This document shows positions 8,995 to 17,915 of a DNA stretch of 64,000 bases, piece after piece. The DNA is from Taibaiella helva. GTDB lineage: Bacteria > Bacteroidota > Bacteroidia > Chitinophagales > Chitinophagaceae. Position numbers and translations under genes: made by a program. Position 1 is the stretch's first letter. Each line of letters opens with the position of its first letter. Location: assembly GCF_003545695.1 (NCBI RefSeq), contig NZ_QUZZ01000006.1, forward strand, positions 1-64,000. The letters are read 5' to 3'. A model generated the notes under the pieces. The model was not told the origin of the DNA and ran no database searches. It saw only the letters and a program-made list of their open reading frames with translations.

Positions 8995-11289
8995 ATGCAA
9001 AATACTGACACTTCCAATATTCGTTTTCAGCAGGCAGTCGCATTCGTTAATCAGACGAACCAGCATTTGTTCCTCACCGGTAAAGCCGGTACGGGCAAAA
9101 CCACTTTCCTGAAGTATATCAGGGAACATTGTTATAAAAAGATGGCCGTGGTAGCGCCCACGGGTGTCGCGGCGATCAATGCCGGCGGCGTAACGATCCA
9201 CTCTTTTTTCCAGCTGCCTTTCGGCACTTACCTGCCCACACAAAAAACCGTCTGGGGCGGTGAGTTCCAAAATGTCCACAACAAGAACCAGCTCCTGGCC
9301 AAACTGCGGTTCAACAGCGCTAAACGTGACCTGATCCGCGAACTGGACCTGCTGATCATTGACGAGATCTCCATGGTAAGGGCCGACGTGATGGATGCCA
9401 TCGATGCCGTGCTCCGTTCGGTGCGCAGGCGACTGCACGAACCCTTCGGCGGCGTACAGCTTCTCTTCATCGGCGATATGTTCCAGCTGCCTCCTGTAGT
9501 AAGGGACAACGAATGGGAGCTGATGAGCGAGTACTATAACAGCCCTTTTTTCTTCGATGCCCATGGGGTGAAGGAAGCTTCGCCGTTGTACATCGAGCTG
9601 AAAAAGATCTACCGCCAGAGCGACAGCGCCTTCATTTCCATCCTGAACCATGTGCGGAACAATTCCTGCACCGAAGAAGACCTGGAATACCTGCAGCAGC
9701 ATTATCATCCGCACTTCATCCCCGACCGGCACGAAGGCTTCATCACACTGACCTCGCACAACAATAAAGCCGATGCCATCAACCAGCAGGAGCTGGAGCG
9801 TCTGCCGGGAAAAATACATACGCTGGCCGCAAAGGTGCTGAACGACTTTCCTGAACATGCCTACCCGGTTGAAAAAGAGCTGCACCTGAAAGAAGGCGCC
9901 CAAATCATGTTCATCAAGAATGACAAAGGTGAGCAAAGAAAGTACTATAACGGCAAGATCGGAACAATAGAGCGCATCGATGAATACGATAAGCTGATCT
10001 TCGTTTCCTTCCCGGGCGAAAAAGACCTGCTGCAGCTGGAGATGGAAACCTGGCGCAACATCCGGTACCAATACGACAACGAGCAGGACGAGATCAAAGA
10101 AGAGGAGCTGGGTACTTTTTCTCAGTACCCCATACGGCTGGCCTGGGCAGTGACCATTCATAAAAGCCAGGGCCTTACCTTTGAAAAAGCGATTGTGGAT
10201 GCTGGGCAATCCTTTGCGCCGGGGCAAGTCTATGTGGCGCTCAGCCGTCTGACGGGACTGGAAGGCCTGGTGCTGAAATCCAGGATAACAGCAGCCAGCA
10301 TCATGACCGATGAACGTATTCTCACCTTCGCCGAACAAGAAGAATCGGAAGACCGCCTGCAGCGCATCCTGGAGGACTCACAGGAAATCTTCACCGAACA
10401 ATCGCTGTTGCAGGCCTTTTCCTGGGATAAGCTGAACGATGCCTGGCAGCTGCACTTGGAAGAATTCAACCACCGCTCTCTCCCCGACCAGCATGAAGCG
10501 GTACAGCTGTCACATCAGATCTTCAACGGCTTGCTGCAGCAGCAAAAGACCGCCGGAAAGTTTGCACAGCTGCTGCAGGACCTTTTCAAAGAAGGGAAGG
10601 CGGCTTATGCCCGCATGCACGAACGTACGGCGGCGGCCAGCGCCTGGTTTGTGAAGGATCTGGAAGAAAAAGCGATAAGTCCTTTAAAGACACATATCGA
10701 TGCGGAGAAAGTAAAGACCCGCACCAAGAAATACGTGAAAGAGCTTAGGGAGCTGCTCCTGATCTTTGAACGCAAAAAGCTGCAGATACAGCAGGCGGCA
10801 GCCATTACCGAAGGGCTGGCCCAGGCCCTCGACCGGCAGCAGCTGATGGACAGGGTATCGCGGCTACACAGCCCTATCGAGGTCAAAGCGGAAGAAAAAA
10901 CGGGGAGACCGGCGGCGGGCGAAAGCAAAAAGATCAGCCTGCAGCTGTTTAAAGAGGGCAAAAGCATAGAGGAGATCGCCAGCCTGCGGGGCCTGGTGAA
11001 AGGCACGATTGAAGGGCATCTTGTCGAATTTATTCCCACAGGCGAGGTTGAGGTCACTGATTTGGTGCAACAAGCCAAGCTGGACGCCATTTTGCGGCAG
11101 CTGCAGGCCGATCCCGGCGCGACTTCCGGCACGGTACGCGAGAAGCTTGGCGATCATTATTCCTTTGGAGAGATCAAAGCGGGAATAGCCTTCTGGAAGA
11201 AAAAGCAGGAGCAGCCAGGACAAGCGGACGTTGGAAAAGCTGCTGGACCAATCAAACTGCCTGACGCTATTGATCCGGGGCGTTGTTAA
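8995..11289 (+). CDS. PIF1-like helicase with C-terminal helix-turn-helix domain
   Basis: Superfamily 1B DNA helicase of 764 residues. Walker A is GKAGTGKT (29-36), and the PIF1-type APTGVAAINAGG motif (54-65) and DEIS Walker B (123-126) follow. A UvrD-like C-terminal motif reads RLAWAVTIHKSQGLTFEKAIVDAG, and VYVALSRLTGLEGL completes motif VI. After the helicase core come roughly 300 residues of helical, charged sequence. These end in a RecQ-type HTH_40-like segment (SLQLFKEGKSIEEIASLRGLV and following). Such fusions are common in Bacteroidota and are annotated as AAA ATPase/HTH proteins. It probably unwinds DNA in recombination or replication repair. A hairpin with a T-run follows the stop. 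Confidence 0.92.
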   Translation: MQNTDTSNIRFQQAVAFVNQTNQHLFLTGKAGTGKTTFLKYIREHCYKKMAVVAPTGVAAINAGGVTIHSFFQLPFGTYLPTQKTVWGGEFQNVHNKNQLLAKLRFNSAKRDLIRELDLLIIDEISMVRADVMDAIDAVLRSVRRRLHEPFGGVQLLFIGDMFQLPPVVRDNEWELMSEYYNSPFFFDAHGVKEASPLYIELKKIYRQSDSAFISILNHVRNNSCTEEDLEYLQQHYHPHFIPDRHEGFITLTSHNNKADAINQQELERLPGKIHTLAAKVLNDFPEHAYPVEKELHLKEGAQIMFIKNDKGEQRKYYNGKIGTIERIDEYDKLIFVSFPGEKDLLQLEMETWRNIRYQYDNEQDEIKEEELGTFSQYPIRLAWAVTIHKSQGLTFEKAIVDAGQSFAPGQVYVALSRLTGLEGLVLKSRITAASIMTDERILTFAEQEESEDRLQRILEDSQEIFTEQSLLQAFSWDKLNDAWQLHLEEFNHRSLPDQHEAVQLSHQIFNGLLQQQKTAGKFAQLLQDLFKEGKAAYARMHERTAAASAWFVKDLEEKAISPLKTHIDAEKVKTRTKKYVKELRELLLIFERKKLQIQQAAAITEGLAQALDRQQLMDRVSRLHSPIEVKAEEKTGRPAAGESKKISLQLFKEGKSIEEIASLRGLVKGTIEGHLVEFIPTGEVEVTDLVQQAKLDAILRQLQADPGATSGTVREKLGDHYSFGEIKAGIAFWKKKQEQPGQADVGKAAGPIKLPDAIDPGRC

Positions 11290-11326
11290 CACAGGTGCAA
11301 AAACACCACTTATACGTTATAAGTTG

Positions 11327-11334
11327 TAACTTTG
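11327..11334 (+). promoter_or_regulatory. -7 element between helicase and pepE
   Basis: TAACTTTG fits TAnnTTTG. Transcription from here would pass through the hairpin at 11342-11367 before reaching pepE. A second match, TAGCTTTG at 11382-11389, lies only 2 bp before the pepE ATG and would give a nearly leaderless message. Confidence 0.4.
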
Positions 11335-11341
11335 ATTCTTC

Positions 11342-11373
11342 AGTGCTTATCCATAATGGTAAGCACTTTTTTA
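11342..11373 (+). terminator. Intrinsic terminator in front of pepE
   Basis: The stem AGTGCTTA/TAAGCACT, extended by CCA/TGG with one bulged base, is directly followed by a run of six T. It lies 53 bp after the helicase stop and 19 bp before the pepE ATG, so it can end helicase transcription or attenuate read-through. Confidence 0.65.
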
Positions 11374-11391
11374 TTTGACAGTAGCTTTGCA

Positions 11392-12111
11392 ATGAAAAAT
11401 ATTATCCTTGCCAGCACCTCAACCTTATTCGGAGAGGATTATCTGGCTTACTTACAGCCGGTGCTCCCTGCGCTTTTCAGCAATGTAAGCGAAATTGTGT
11501 TTATTCCTTATGCCCGGCCCGGCGGCATTTCCCACGATGAGTACACGGCAAAGGCGGCAGCGGCTTTCAGTGCGCTGGGTATTGCGCTGAAAGGCTTGCA
11601 TACTTTTCCCTATCCTGCTGAAGCGATCCGTAAAGCGCAGGGTTTCTTCACCGGCGGTGGCAACACCTTCCTGCTGGTCAAACAACTGCACGAGCGCGGC
11701 CTGATGCAGGCACTGAAAGCAGCTGTAGAAGCAGGCAAACCTTACCTCGGTGCCAGCGCCGGCAGCAATATCGGCGGGATCAATATGCAGACGACCAACG
11801 ATATGCCGATCGTGTACCCTCCCTCTTTTGAGACAATGGGCCTGGTCCCTTTCAACCTCAATCCCCATTATCTCGATCCCGATCCGCATTCCACGCATAA
11901 CGGAGAAACAAGAGAGACCCGTATCCGCGAATTCCTTACCCAGAACGCCGTTCCTGTAGTGGGCCTGCGCGAAGGTAGCTGGATCAGGGTTGAAAGCGAC
12001 CGGATCACTACCGAAGGCAGTCGGGACTCCCGCATATTTGAGCAAGGCAGAGAGCCTTATGAGCTATCACCCGGCACTGTGCTGTCTTTTGGCAATAAAA
12101 CAGCTTCCTGA
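11392..12111 (+). CDS. pepE: Dipeptidase E (alpha-aspartyl dipeptidase), peptidase S51
   Basis: Cytosolic serine peptidase that cleaves dipeptides with N-terminal aspartate. The 239-residue product has the S51 catalytic signature GASAGSN (120-126) with nucleophile Ser122. Asp137 and His159 are spaced like the Ser120/Asp135/His157 triad of E. coli PepE. The oxyanion-side FFTGGGNTF motif (85-93) is present. The frame is open from 11332, but the ATG at 11392 gives the family N-terminus (MKNIILAST) and avoids translating the terminator hairpin. A lipoprotein gene follows 45 bp downstream on the same strand. Confidence 0.92.
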   Translation: MKNIILASTSTLFGEDYLAYLQPVLPALFSNVSEIVFIPYARPGGISHDEYTAKAAAAFSALGIALKGLHTFPYPAEAIRKAQGFFTGGGNTFLLVKQLHERGLMQALKAAVEAGKPYLGASAGSNIGGINMQTTNDMPIVYPPSFETMGLVPFNLNPHYLDPDPHSTHNGETRETRIREFLTQNAVPVVGLREGSWIRVESDRITTEGSRDSRIFEQGREPYELSPGTVLSFGNKTAS

Positions 12112-12156
12112 ACGTTATTTTCCTGATGAGCACTAAACAGCCTTAACGAACCGATT

Positions 12157-12633
12157 ATGAACAAGATCAATACAATTAAAGTAAGCGCGTTATCAGCACT
12201 GGTATTATTGGCCGCTTGCTCCAAGAATCCAAAAATAGATCCGCCGACAGACAAAAACAGCAACCTGACACTGGATAAGATCGTAACAACCAATCTCATC
12301 AGCACGGGCAATATGCGGCTGACCGGCTACACCAAACTTGAGTACATTGCCGAAAAGGCGGATGGCTCCCTGCCTATGGATACGATACGCATCTCTGATT
12401 CCTTCAATATTTCCAGCAATAATTATACACAGAACTACTATCTCAATACGCCCGATCGCTCTAAGGTGTTGAATCTTGAATTCAAGATCGTGATCACGGG
12501 AGGCGGCGCAGACGCCATTAATATCGGTAAGCTGTCGTATCTCTGGAACGGTCAGACCTATTTTAATACTCCAGTTACCATGAACATGATCGACAATAAA
12601 AATTTCATCACGAAGCAGGTGATCAATTTCTGA
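12157..12633 (+). CDS. Small lipoprotein, unknown function
   Basis: The 158-residue product begins with a lipoprotein signal peptide; the lipobox LLAAC places the lipidated cysteine at about residue 21, followed by SKNPKIDPPTDKN. The mature part is a beta-rich domain rich in Asn and Thr, with no catalytic residue I can identify. It is likely anchored in the outer membrane or facing the periplasm. I do not recognise the family. It follows pepE closely and is ended by a clear hairpin, so it may share the pepE transcript. Confidence 0.75.
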   Translation: MNKINTIKVSALSALVLLAACSKNPKIDPPTDKNSNLTLDKIVTTNLISTGNMRLTGYTKLEYIAEKADGSLPMDTIRISDSFNISSNNYTQNYYLNTPDRSKVLNLEFKIVITGGGADAINIGKLSYLWNGQTYFNTPVTMNMIDNKNFITKQVINF

Positions 12634-12656
12634 TCAGGCGTAAAGCATATAACGAC

Positions 12657-12690
12657 AAAGGGTGTTGACTTAAGATCAACACCCTTTTAT
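12657..12690 (+). terminator. Terminator after the small lipoprotein gene
   Basis: A 12-bp stem (AAAGGGTGTTGA with its complement, 12657-12668 and 12676-12687) around CTTAAGA, followed by TTTTATTATTT. It lies between convergent genes and may also act weakly on the batA side. Confidence 0.8.
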
Positions 12691-12727
12691 TATTTACCCG
12701 TTACCTGATTAGCGAATTAGAGAGAAA

Positions 12728-13735
12728 TCAGGGTAATCTTCTGAAAAGCGTAAAGCTCAACGCCAGCTCCACCACCAGCGCAGCAACACCTGTAAAGGCA
12801 AACCAGAAGAACAGCTCGCCATAATGTTTATAGGCATTCACTTCAACGCTTGTTTTCTCCAGCTTGTCAATTTCCTTGTAAATGCTTTCCAGCTTACTGT
12901 TGCTGGTCGCGCGATAGTAATTGCCTCCGGTCTGTTTGGCGATCTTCTTCAGTAGTTCCTCGTCGATCTGCACGGGCACCATCTGCTTACGGATACCGAA
13001 AGGTGTTTGTACCGGCGACAAAGCTTCGCCTTCAGTACCCACGCCTATCGTGTATACCCTTACTTTATAAGCTTTAGCGATCTCCAGCGCCAGTTCGGGG
13101 CCTATTTTACCGACATTGTTCACACCGTCGGTCATCAGGATCACTACCCTGCTTTTGCCTTTGGCATCGCGCAGGCGGTCTACGGCTGTAGCCAGTCCGT
13201 CGCCGATAGCCGTACCATCCTGCAGCATACCGCTTTTAATCTGGCTCAGCTGCTCTTTCAGCACACTATGATCGATCGTGATGGGGCATTGGGTAAAGCT
13301 CTCTCCCGAGAAGATCACCAGGCCGATGCGGTCGGTAGGACGCGCATCAATGAATTTAAGCGCATTCGCCTTGGCAGCCTCCAGCCGGTCGGGCTTAAAG
13401 TCTTCGGCCAGCATGCTGCCCGAGATGTCCATACTCAGCACGATGTCGATCCCCTCGCTGTCTATCGTCTCGCTTACATTGGTTTTCTGTGGCCGTGCCA
13501 GCGCAATCACAAAGGCAATAAAGGCAATGCTGCGGAGCACCTGTAACAGCGGCCGCCAACGCACCTTCCACGAAGGCTTTATATGCCGCAACCCCTCGGT
13601 GGTAGAGATACGGAATACCACAGCGCGGCGCTTTTCCTGGTAAAAGAAATACCAGACCAAAAGAGGCAGCAGCAACAGCAGCAGCAGGAACCAGGGATGG
13701 GCGAACAGGATGTGATAACGATTTAAAAAGCTCAT
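12728..13735 (-). CDS. batA: BatA: von Willebrand factor A domain membrane protein
   Basis: The 335-residue protein starts with two hydrophobic segments (about 14-31 and 66-80), then a vWA domain, and ends with a transmembrane helix (about 308-330). The metal-ion-dependent adhesion site is intact: DISGS (103-107), a later DGTAIGDG threonine and an MTDGVNN aspartate. BatA proteins work with MoxR ATPases and DUF58 proteins in envelope stress tolerance or complex maturation. The start overlaps the upstream BatD-like gene by 4 bp, implying coupled translation. The usual batB, TPR batC and batD genes do not follow; the operon ends here. Confidence 0.92.
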   Translation of the reverse strand: MSFLNRYHILFAHPWFLLLLLLLPLLVWYFFYQEKRRAVVFRISTTEGLRHIKPSWKVRWRPLLQVLRSIAFIAFVIALARPQKTNVSETIDSEGIDIVLSMDISGSMLAEDFKPDRLEAAKANALKFIDARPTDRIGLVIFSGESFTQCPITIDHSVLKEQLSQIKSGMLQDGTAIGDGLATAVDRLRDAKGKSRVVILMTDGVNNVGKIGPELALEIAKAYKVRVYTIGVGTEGEALSPVQTPFGIRKQMVPVQIDEELLKKIAKQTGGNYYRATSNSKLESIYKEIDKLEKTSVEVNAYKHYGELFFWFAFTGVAALVVELALSFTLFRRLP

Positions 13736-14694
13736 GATGCCGCCCCCTCCTCAGGTCTTACCTGCGTCCGCTGCACCACCTCAATTGCGGCGGCCATGCA
13801 GGCACTGTATTCATGCGGTAAAGGATTGGCCTTGGCAAATTTGGCCAAATCGGCTGTGCGCAGGATGGTCTTGAGCTCGGGACGCAGCTTCCGCAGCTCA
13901 TTCCGGGCATCGCTCTGCTTTTTGAGCAAGGCCAGCAGCTCGTCGGTGGTCTGCTCCATTGCGGTAATGCCAAAACGCTCTTCCAGGTAGCTGCGGACAA
14001 TATCGCTCAGCTCGGAGAAGTATTCCTTGCTGCGACCCTGTTCTTCCAGCTTCCGGTCCTTAAGCTCCTGCAGCAGACGTAATGCTTTTTCATGCGCTTT
14101 TTCCGGCGGTATCTTGGCTTGCGCCGGCATCCTGGTCTTCCGGTACCTGATAAAATAGATGATCACAAACAGCAGGATACCCAGCAGCAATATAGCGGCA
14201 AGGATGATCTTCCAGTAATCCCATATCGACCACTTTACATCAACGATCTCCTTGATCGGCTTAAAAGCCTTTGTCGTGTCTACGGCAACGGTCGTTATTT
14301 CAACGGGTATGGAATCAGTATGCAAGACTTGCTGCTGACCGTTGGCGACTACGTTGAATGTAAATGAAGGAATGTAATAACGCCCTGAATCAAATCCAGT
14401 GATCAGCAAACGCTGGCGCAGCAGCAGGGTGTCCGCACTGCGCAGGGTATCGATCTTACCCTTCTCTACGATCTCCAGGCCGTTCATACTATCGGACATA
14501 GCCGCCCACTGTACCTGGTCGCCGGGGCCGGCGGGCCTTACCTCCAGCCACAGCCTTACCTGGTCGCCGATCACAATCTTTCGGCTGTCGGTGTAAGCTC
14601 TGGCGCCTGCCTGAGCATAGGCTCCTGTAGCGCAACCTATGAAAAGGGTAAGGCAAGCAAGAAAAAGTAAAATAGTTTTGTTGTTCCCGTTCAT
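13732..14694 (-). CDS. BatD-like/DUF4381-type membrane protein of the bat operon
   Basis: The 320-residue product has an N-terminal signal sequence with a possible lipobox (FIGC, about residue 21). A periplasmic beta domain of about 130 residues follows, then one membrane helix (about 160-182). The cytoplasmic tail is highly charged and helical (EKALRLLQELKDRK, SDIVRSYLEERFGI, TTDELLALL). This layout, and its place between DUF58 and BatA, matches the BatD/DUF4381-like partner in Bacteroidota MoxR operons. It overlaps batA by 4 bp and lies 48 bp after the DUF58 stop. The exact family name is less certain than the operon membership. Confidence 0.8.
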   Translation of the reverse strand: MNGNNKTILLFLACLTLFIGCATGAYAQAGARAYTDSRKIVIGDQVRLWLEVRPAGPGDQVQWAAMSDSMNGLEIVEKGKIDTLRSADTLLLRQRLLITGFDSGRYYIPSFTFNVVANGQQQVLHTDSIPVEITTVAVDTTKAFKPIKEIVDVKWSIWDYWKIILAAILLLGILLFVIIYFIRYRKTRMPAQAKIPPEKAHEKALRLLQELKDRKLEEQGRSKEYFSELSDIVRSYLEERFGITAMEQTTDELLALLKKQSDARNELRKLRPELKTILRTADLAKFAKANPLPHEYSACMAAAIEVVQRTQVRPEEGAAS

Positions 14695-14742
14695 TTAAAC
14701 TTCGGCAATCTAGAATAGTAAGCCACAAACTTTCTGTAGCGG

Positions 14743-15609
14743 CTACCGGTTGATAAAAAAGCCCTGCAATATCTTCACATAGTCTTCATCGGTACGGACC
14801 GAGATCAGCTCCGCGCCACTCTTCCTGAAGGCATTAGTACTGTATTTGCGGTGCTCTTCAAAGGATCTGGCATAGTCGTTACGCACCTGTCTGCTGCTGG
14901 TATCCAGCCATTGTAGCCGCTGCGTTTCGCTATCCTGCACCTGTATCAGTCCTACTTCGGGCAGCTCGCGGTCGGCCTTGTCGTAGACCTGCACGCCTAC
15001 CAGGTCGTGCCTGCGGGCGGTAAGCTTCAGCGGCTCTTCGTAGGGCGCACTGATAAAATCGCTCAGCAGGAAAGCGATGGCCCTTTTCTTGGAAGCATTG
15101 TTGAAAAAACGAAGGCAGGCCCCGATGTCGGTGCCTTTGCGTTGCGCCGGCGCCAGGGTAATCATTTCGCGGATAATGCGGAGAATATGCGATTTACCTT
15201 TTTTGGGTGGAATATATTGCTCGATCTTATCGCTGAAGAAGATCACCCCGACCTTATCGTTATTGGTCGTTGCCGAAAAGGAAAGCACGGCGGCGATCTC
15301 GGTGATCAGGTCCCTTTTCAGCTGCTTCGAGGTACCGAACAGCGAGCTGCTGCTCACATCGATCAGCAACATTACCGTAAGCTCCCGCTCTTCTTCAAAT
15401 ATCTTTACAAAGGGCGTAGAGAAACGGGCGGTCACATTCCAGTCGATCGCCCGCACATCGTCGCCGGGACTGTATTCCCGCACCTCGCTGAAGGACATAC
15501 CGCGTCCTTTGAATGCGGAATGATACTCTCCCGAAAAAATGTGGTTGCTCAGCCCCCTGGTCTTGATCTCAATACGGCGTACCCGCTTTAGTATTTCAGC
15601 TGTGGTCAT
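14743..15609 (-). CDS. DUF58 domain protein of the MoxR/bat operon
   Basis: The 288-residue protein has the family hallmark YSPGDDVRAIDWNVTAR (about residues 47-63), followed by a vWA-like fold with MLLIDVSSSS in place of a canonical MIDAS. A FLLSDF segment and a C-terminal basic region complete it. There are no membrane helices, unlike longer DUF58 proteins, so it should be cytosolic. DUF58 proteins are the standard partners of MoxR ATPases, whose gene starts 78 bp upstream. Family assignment is firm; molecular function is not known. Confidence 0.92.
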   Translation of the reverse strand: MTTAEILKRVRRIEIKTRGLSNHIFSGEYHSAFKGRGMSFSEVREYSPGDDVRAIDWNVTARFSTPFVKIFEEERELTVMLLIDVSSSSLFGTSKQLKRDLITEIAAVLSFSATTNNDKVGVIFFSDKIEQYIPPKKGKSHILRIIREMITLAPAQRKGTDIGACLRFFNNASKKRAIAFLLSDFISAPYEEPLKLTARRHDLVGVQVYDKADRELPEVGLIQVQDSETQRLQWLDTSSRQVRNDYARSFEEHRKYSTNAFRKSGAELISVRTDEDYVKILQGFFINR

Positions 15610-15687
15610 AGATGAATGTCAGATTTGCGTCTTTGGTTAAAGATGGGCGGGCTCTGAAAAGCGGCGCACCCTTTTCCATCGTTCCGA

Positions 15688-16710
15688 CTAAGGCACTTCG
15701 ACCACATTCAGTATTTCGTTGATGATCTGCTCGGCGGTTACATTCTCTGCTTCGGCTTCATAGGTAAGGCCGATACGATGGCGCAGCACATCGTGGCACA
15801 CCGCCCGTATATCCTCGGGGATCACATAGCCCCGGCGCTTGATGAAGGCGTAAGCTTTGGCTGCATGGGCCAGGCTGATGCTGGCCCTGGGCGAGCCGCC
15901 GTAAGCGATCAAGGGCTTAAGTTTGGCCAGGCGGTATTCTTCAGGGAAACGGGTAGCAAATACGATATCCAGGATATACTTCTCGATCTTTTCGTCCATA
16001 TACACTTCCCGCACCAATTGTCGGCCGTTCAGAATGTCTTTCGTTGAAACGACAGGATTGATCTTGGGATAACCGGCGGGGTTCAGATTTTGCCGTATGA
16101 TAAGCATTTCTTCCTCTTTCTTCGGATAAGAGATCACGACTTTCAGCAAAAAGCGGTCGACCTGCGCTTCCGGCAGCGAATAAGTACCTTCCTGTTCGAT
16201 AGGATTCTGCGTCGCCAGCACCAGGAAAGGCTCTTCCAGCTTATGCGTGCTGTCGCCTATGGTCACCTGCTTTTCCTGCATCGCTTCAAGCAGGGCGCTT
16301 TGCACCTTGGCAGGCGCACGGTTGATCTCATCGGCCAGAATAAAATTGGCGAAGATAGGCCCGCGACGTACCTGGAACTGGTGTTCCTGCGGATTGTAGA
16401 TCATGGTACCGATCACGTCGGCCGGCAACAGGTCGGGTGTAAACTGTATCCTGCTGAAACGCGCGTTGATCGCGGAAGCCAGCGATTTGATCGCCAATGT
16501 TTTTGCAAGGCCGGGAACGCCTTCCAGCAGCACGTGGCCCTGGGTCAGCAAGCCGATGAGCAAGCGCTCTACCATGTGCTTCTGGCCTACCAGCGCCTTG
16601 TTCAATTCCATAGTCAGCAGATCGATGAAGGCACTCTGCTGATGAATTCTGTCGTTCAGTTCATGAACGTCAACTGATGAAGAACCTGTTTGCTCCAATT
16701 TTTGATCCAT
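15688..16710 (-). CDS. moxR: MoxR family AAA+ ATPase
   Basis: The 340-residue AAA+ chaperone-like ATPase has Walker A GVPGLAKT (64-71), Walker B FILADEINRAPAKVQSALLEAMQE, sensor 1 VLATQNPIEQEG and a YSLPEAQVDRFLLK stretch typical of MoxR. A C-terminal lid domain with GGSPRAS sensor 2 completes it. MoxR proteins assist insertion of cofactors or maturation of complexes together with vWA-domain proteins, here the downstream DUF58 and BatA. It is the first gene of the operon, and a palindrome lies about 130 bp upstream. Confidence 0.94.
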   Translation of the reverse strand: MDQKLEQTGSSSVDVHELNDRIHQQSAFIDLLTMELNKALVGQKHMVERLLIGLLTQGHVLLEGVPGLAKTLAIKSLASAINARFSRIQFTPDLLPADVIGTMIYNPQEHQFQVRRGPIFANFILADEINRAPAKVQSALLEAMQEKQVTIGDSTHKLEEPFLVLATQNPIEQEGTYSLPEAQVDRFLLKVVISYPKKEEEMLIIRQNLNPAGYPKINPVVSTKDILNGRQLVREVYMDEKIEKYILDIVFATRFPEEYRLAKLKPLIAYGGSPRASISLAHAAKAYAFIKRRGYVIPEDIRAVCHDVLRHRIGLTYEAEAENVTAEQIINEILNVVEVP

Positions 16711-16836
16711 GTTTCTTTTTAATATTAATCAGGGACACGAAGCCTTCCGGGCTCCGCCGAATGAATAATTGCCAGTAAAAAGCGAGTAAAAATAAGGAAT
16801 ATCTCTGTGGATAAAAACGGATTTACAAATATCAAA

Positions 16837-16854
16837 TTAGTTTGTGCAAACTAA
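16837..16854. promoter_or_regulatory. Palindromic operator-like site upstream of moxR
   Basis: TTAGTTTG-TG-CAAACTAA is a perfect 8+8 bp palindrome in AT-rich DNA, 127 bp upstream of the moxR start. Its size and symmetry resemble binding sites of dimeric TetR/MarR-type regulators. No regulator gene is adjacent. Confidence 0.35.
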
Positions 16855-16888
16855 ATTTTAAAATTACAACCTGCGCGTTAAACGGCAG

Positions 16889-17899
16889 TTAAAGCGCCGC
16901 CCTGCCGCCCTTGCCACCAAAGACTTTCAGCTCTTCCGATAGGTCCAGGTAAGGAAAAGCCTTCTGCAATTGCCTTGCTTTAAGCAGCATCGCGTTCCTG
17001 AAAACCACTGCAGCGCCGGTTTCCGGGAAGCGGTGGCGATGCTTCGCTCCAGCAGCAAGCTCGCCTATACGGCGCAGCAGATCGCGGTCCGGCGCGGTCA
17101 TATAAACATCAACGAACTGCTCCCACACATATTGTGCAGCAAGCGGATTGGGATGTACCATGTCCTGCTCAAAAAAACGGTAATCACGCAAGACGTCGAT
17201 TACCAGCTCGTAGGCAGGAAAGTAATGGCAATGCGCATGGCGGTCGGCCAGTGTATGGATCAGCTCATGGAGCCTGGCCTTGCTGCGGTTGTTCTCTATA
17301 AGACCGTCGCGTACATGACGCACGGGGCTTAAGGTAAAGATCAGCTGCAAAGCAGGGTTGAAGGCCAGCAGCGAGGCAATAAGCTGCTCCCATGTTTCCT
17401 GCATGTGGCCGATGTCCAGCAATTTCTTTTCAAACCATTGCCCAGGCGCTTTATGACAGTTGGCCACGCCATAGCCGGCTTTCCCCGCCTGACTGGTAGT
17501 AAAATACTGGTAAGCCGAACCGAAAGTAATGATCAGCCAGCGGGCTTCCGCCAGGAAGGCCGATGCACGGGCGATGGCATCATTCATACTGCTTAAGGCT
17601 ACTTCTTTGCTTGTATGGGAAAAACGGGAATGGAAGTCCCAGCTGTTCCAGGTTTCATTATGACAAAAAAGATCTTCATCACAGTAACGTCTCCCCTTTA
17701 TACAGGCCTGCAGTCCACCGGCGATGCTGTTGGGATTAAACAGGATGCCGTGGGGATTGCTGTATACCTGCATCTTGGCCATGGCCATATGACCGCCGAT
17801 GTGCTCGGTAAAGCAAGAGCCGGTAAGCATAACCTTATCGCTGTGTCTTAAGCACACAGTCGGCGCGGGTATGGAAAAAGGAAGCTGCAGAGATAACAA
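16889..17899 (-). CDS. GSCFA family protein (SGNH-like hydrolase fold)
   Basis: The 336-residue protein carries the name-giving motif GSCF (27-30, within MLTGSCFTEHIG) near the N-terminus. The ITFGSAYQYF and late HPNPLAAQYVWEQF blocks resemble an SGNH/GDSL hydrolase arrangement. The family is widespread in Bacteroidota and its reaction is not established. No ATG lies between the upstream in-frame stop (17906-17908) and the GSCF motif, so translation must begin at the TTG at 17899 or another non-ATG codon; homologues have about 25 residues before GSCF, which supports the TTG. It lies 16 bp downstream of the permease gene and is probably co-transcribed. Confidence 0.87.
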   Translation of the reverse strand: MLSLQLPFSIPAPTVCLRHSDKVMLTGSCFTEHIGGHMAMAKMQVYSNPHGILFNPNSIAGGLQACIKGRRYCDEDLFCHNETWNSWDFHSRFSHTSKEVALSSMNDAIARASAFLAEARWLIITFGSAYQYFTTSQAGKAGYGVANCHKAPGQWFEKKLLDIGHMQETWEQLIASLLAFNPALQLIFTLSPVRHVRDGLIENNRSKARLHELIHTLADRHAHCHYFPAYELVIDVLRDYRFFEQDMVHPNPLAAQYVWEQFVDVYMTAPDRDLLRRIGELAAGAKHRHRFPETGAAVVFRNAMLLKARQLQKAFPYLDLSEELKVFGGKGGRAAL

Positions 17900-17915
17900 A
17901 GCCGGTTATTTAAGT

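Noticed and set aside
8974-10338. 454-codon minus-strand frame opposite the helicase
   Set aside because: Complete overlap with a clear PIF1-like helicase; the translation is Phe/Val/Asp-rich with no domain, so it is a shadow.
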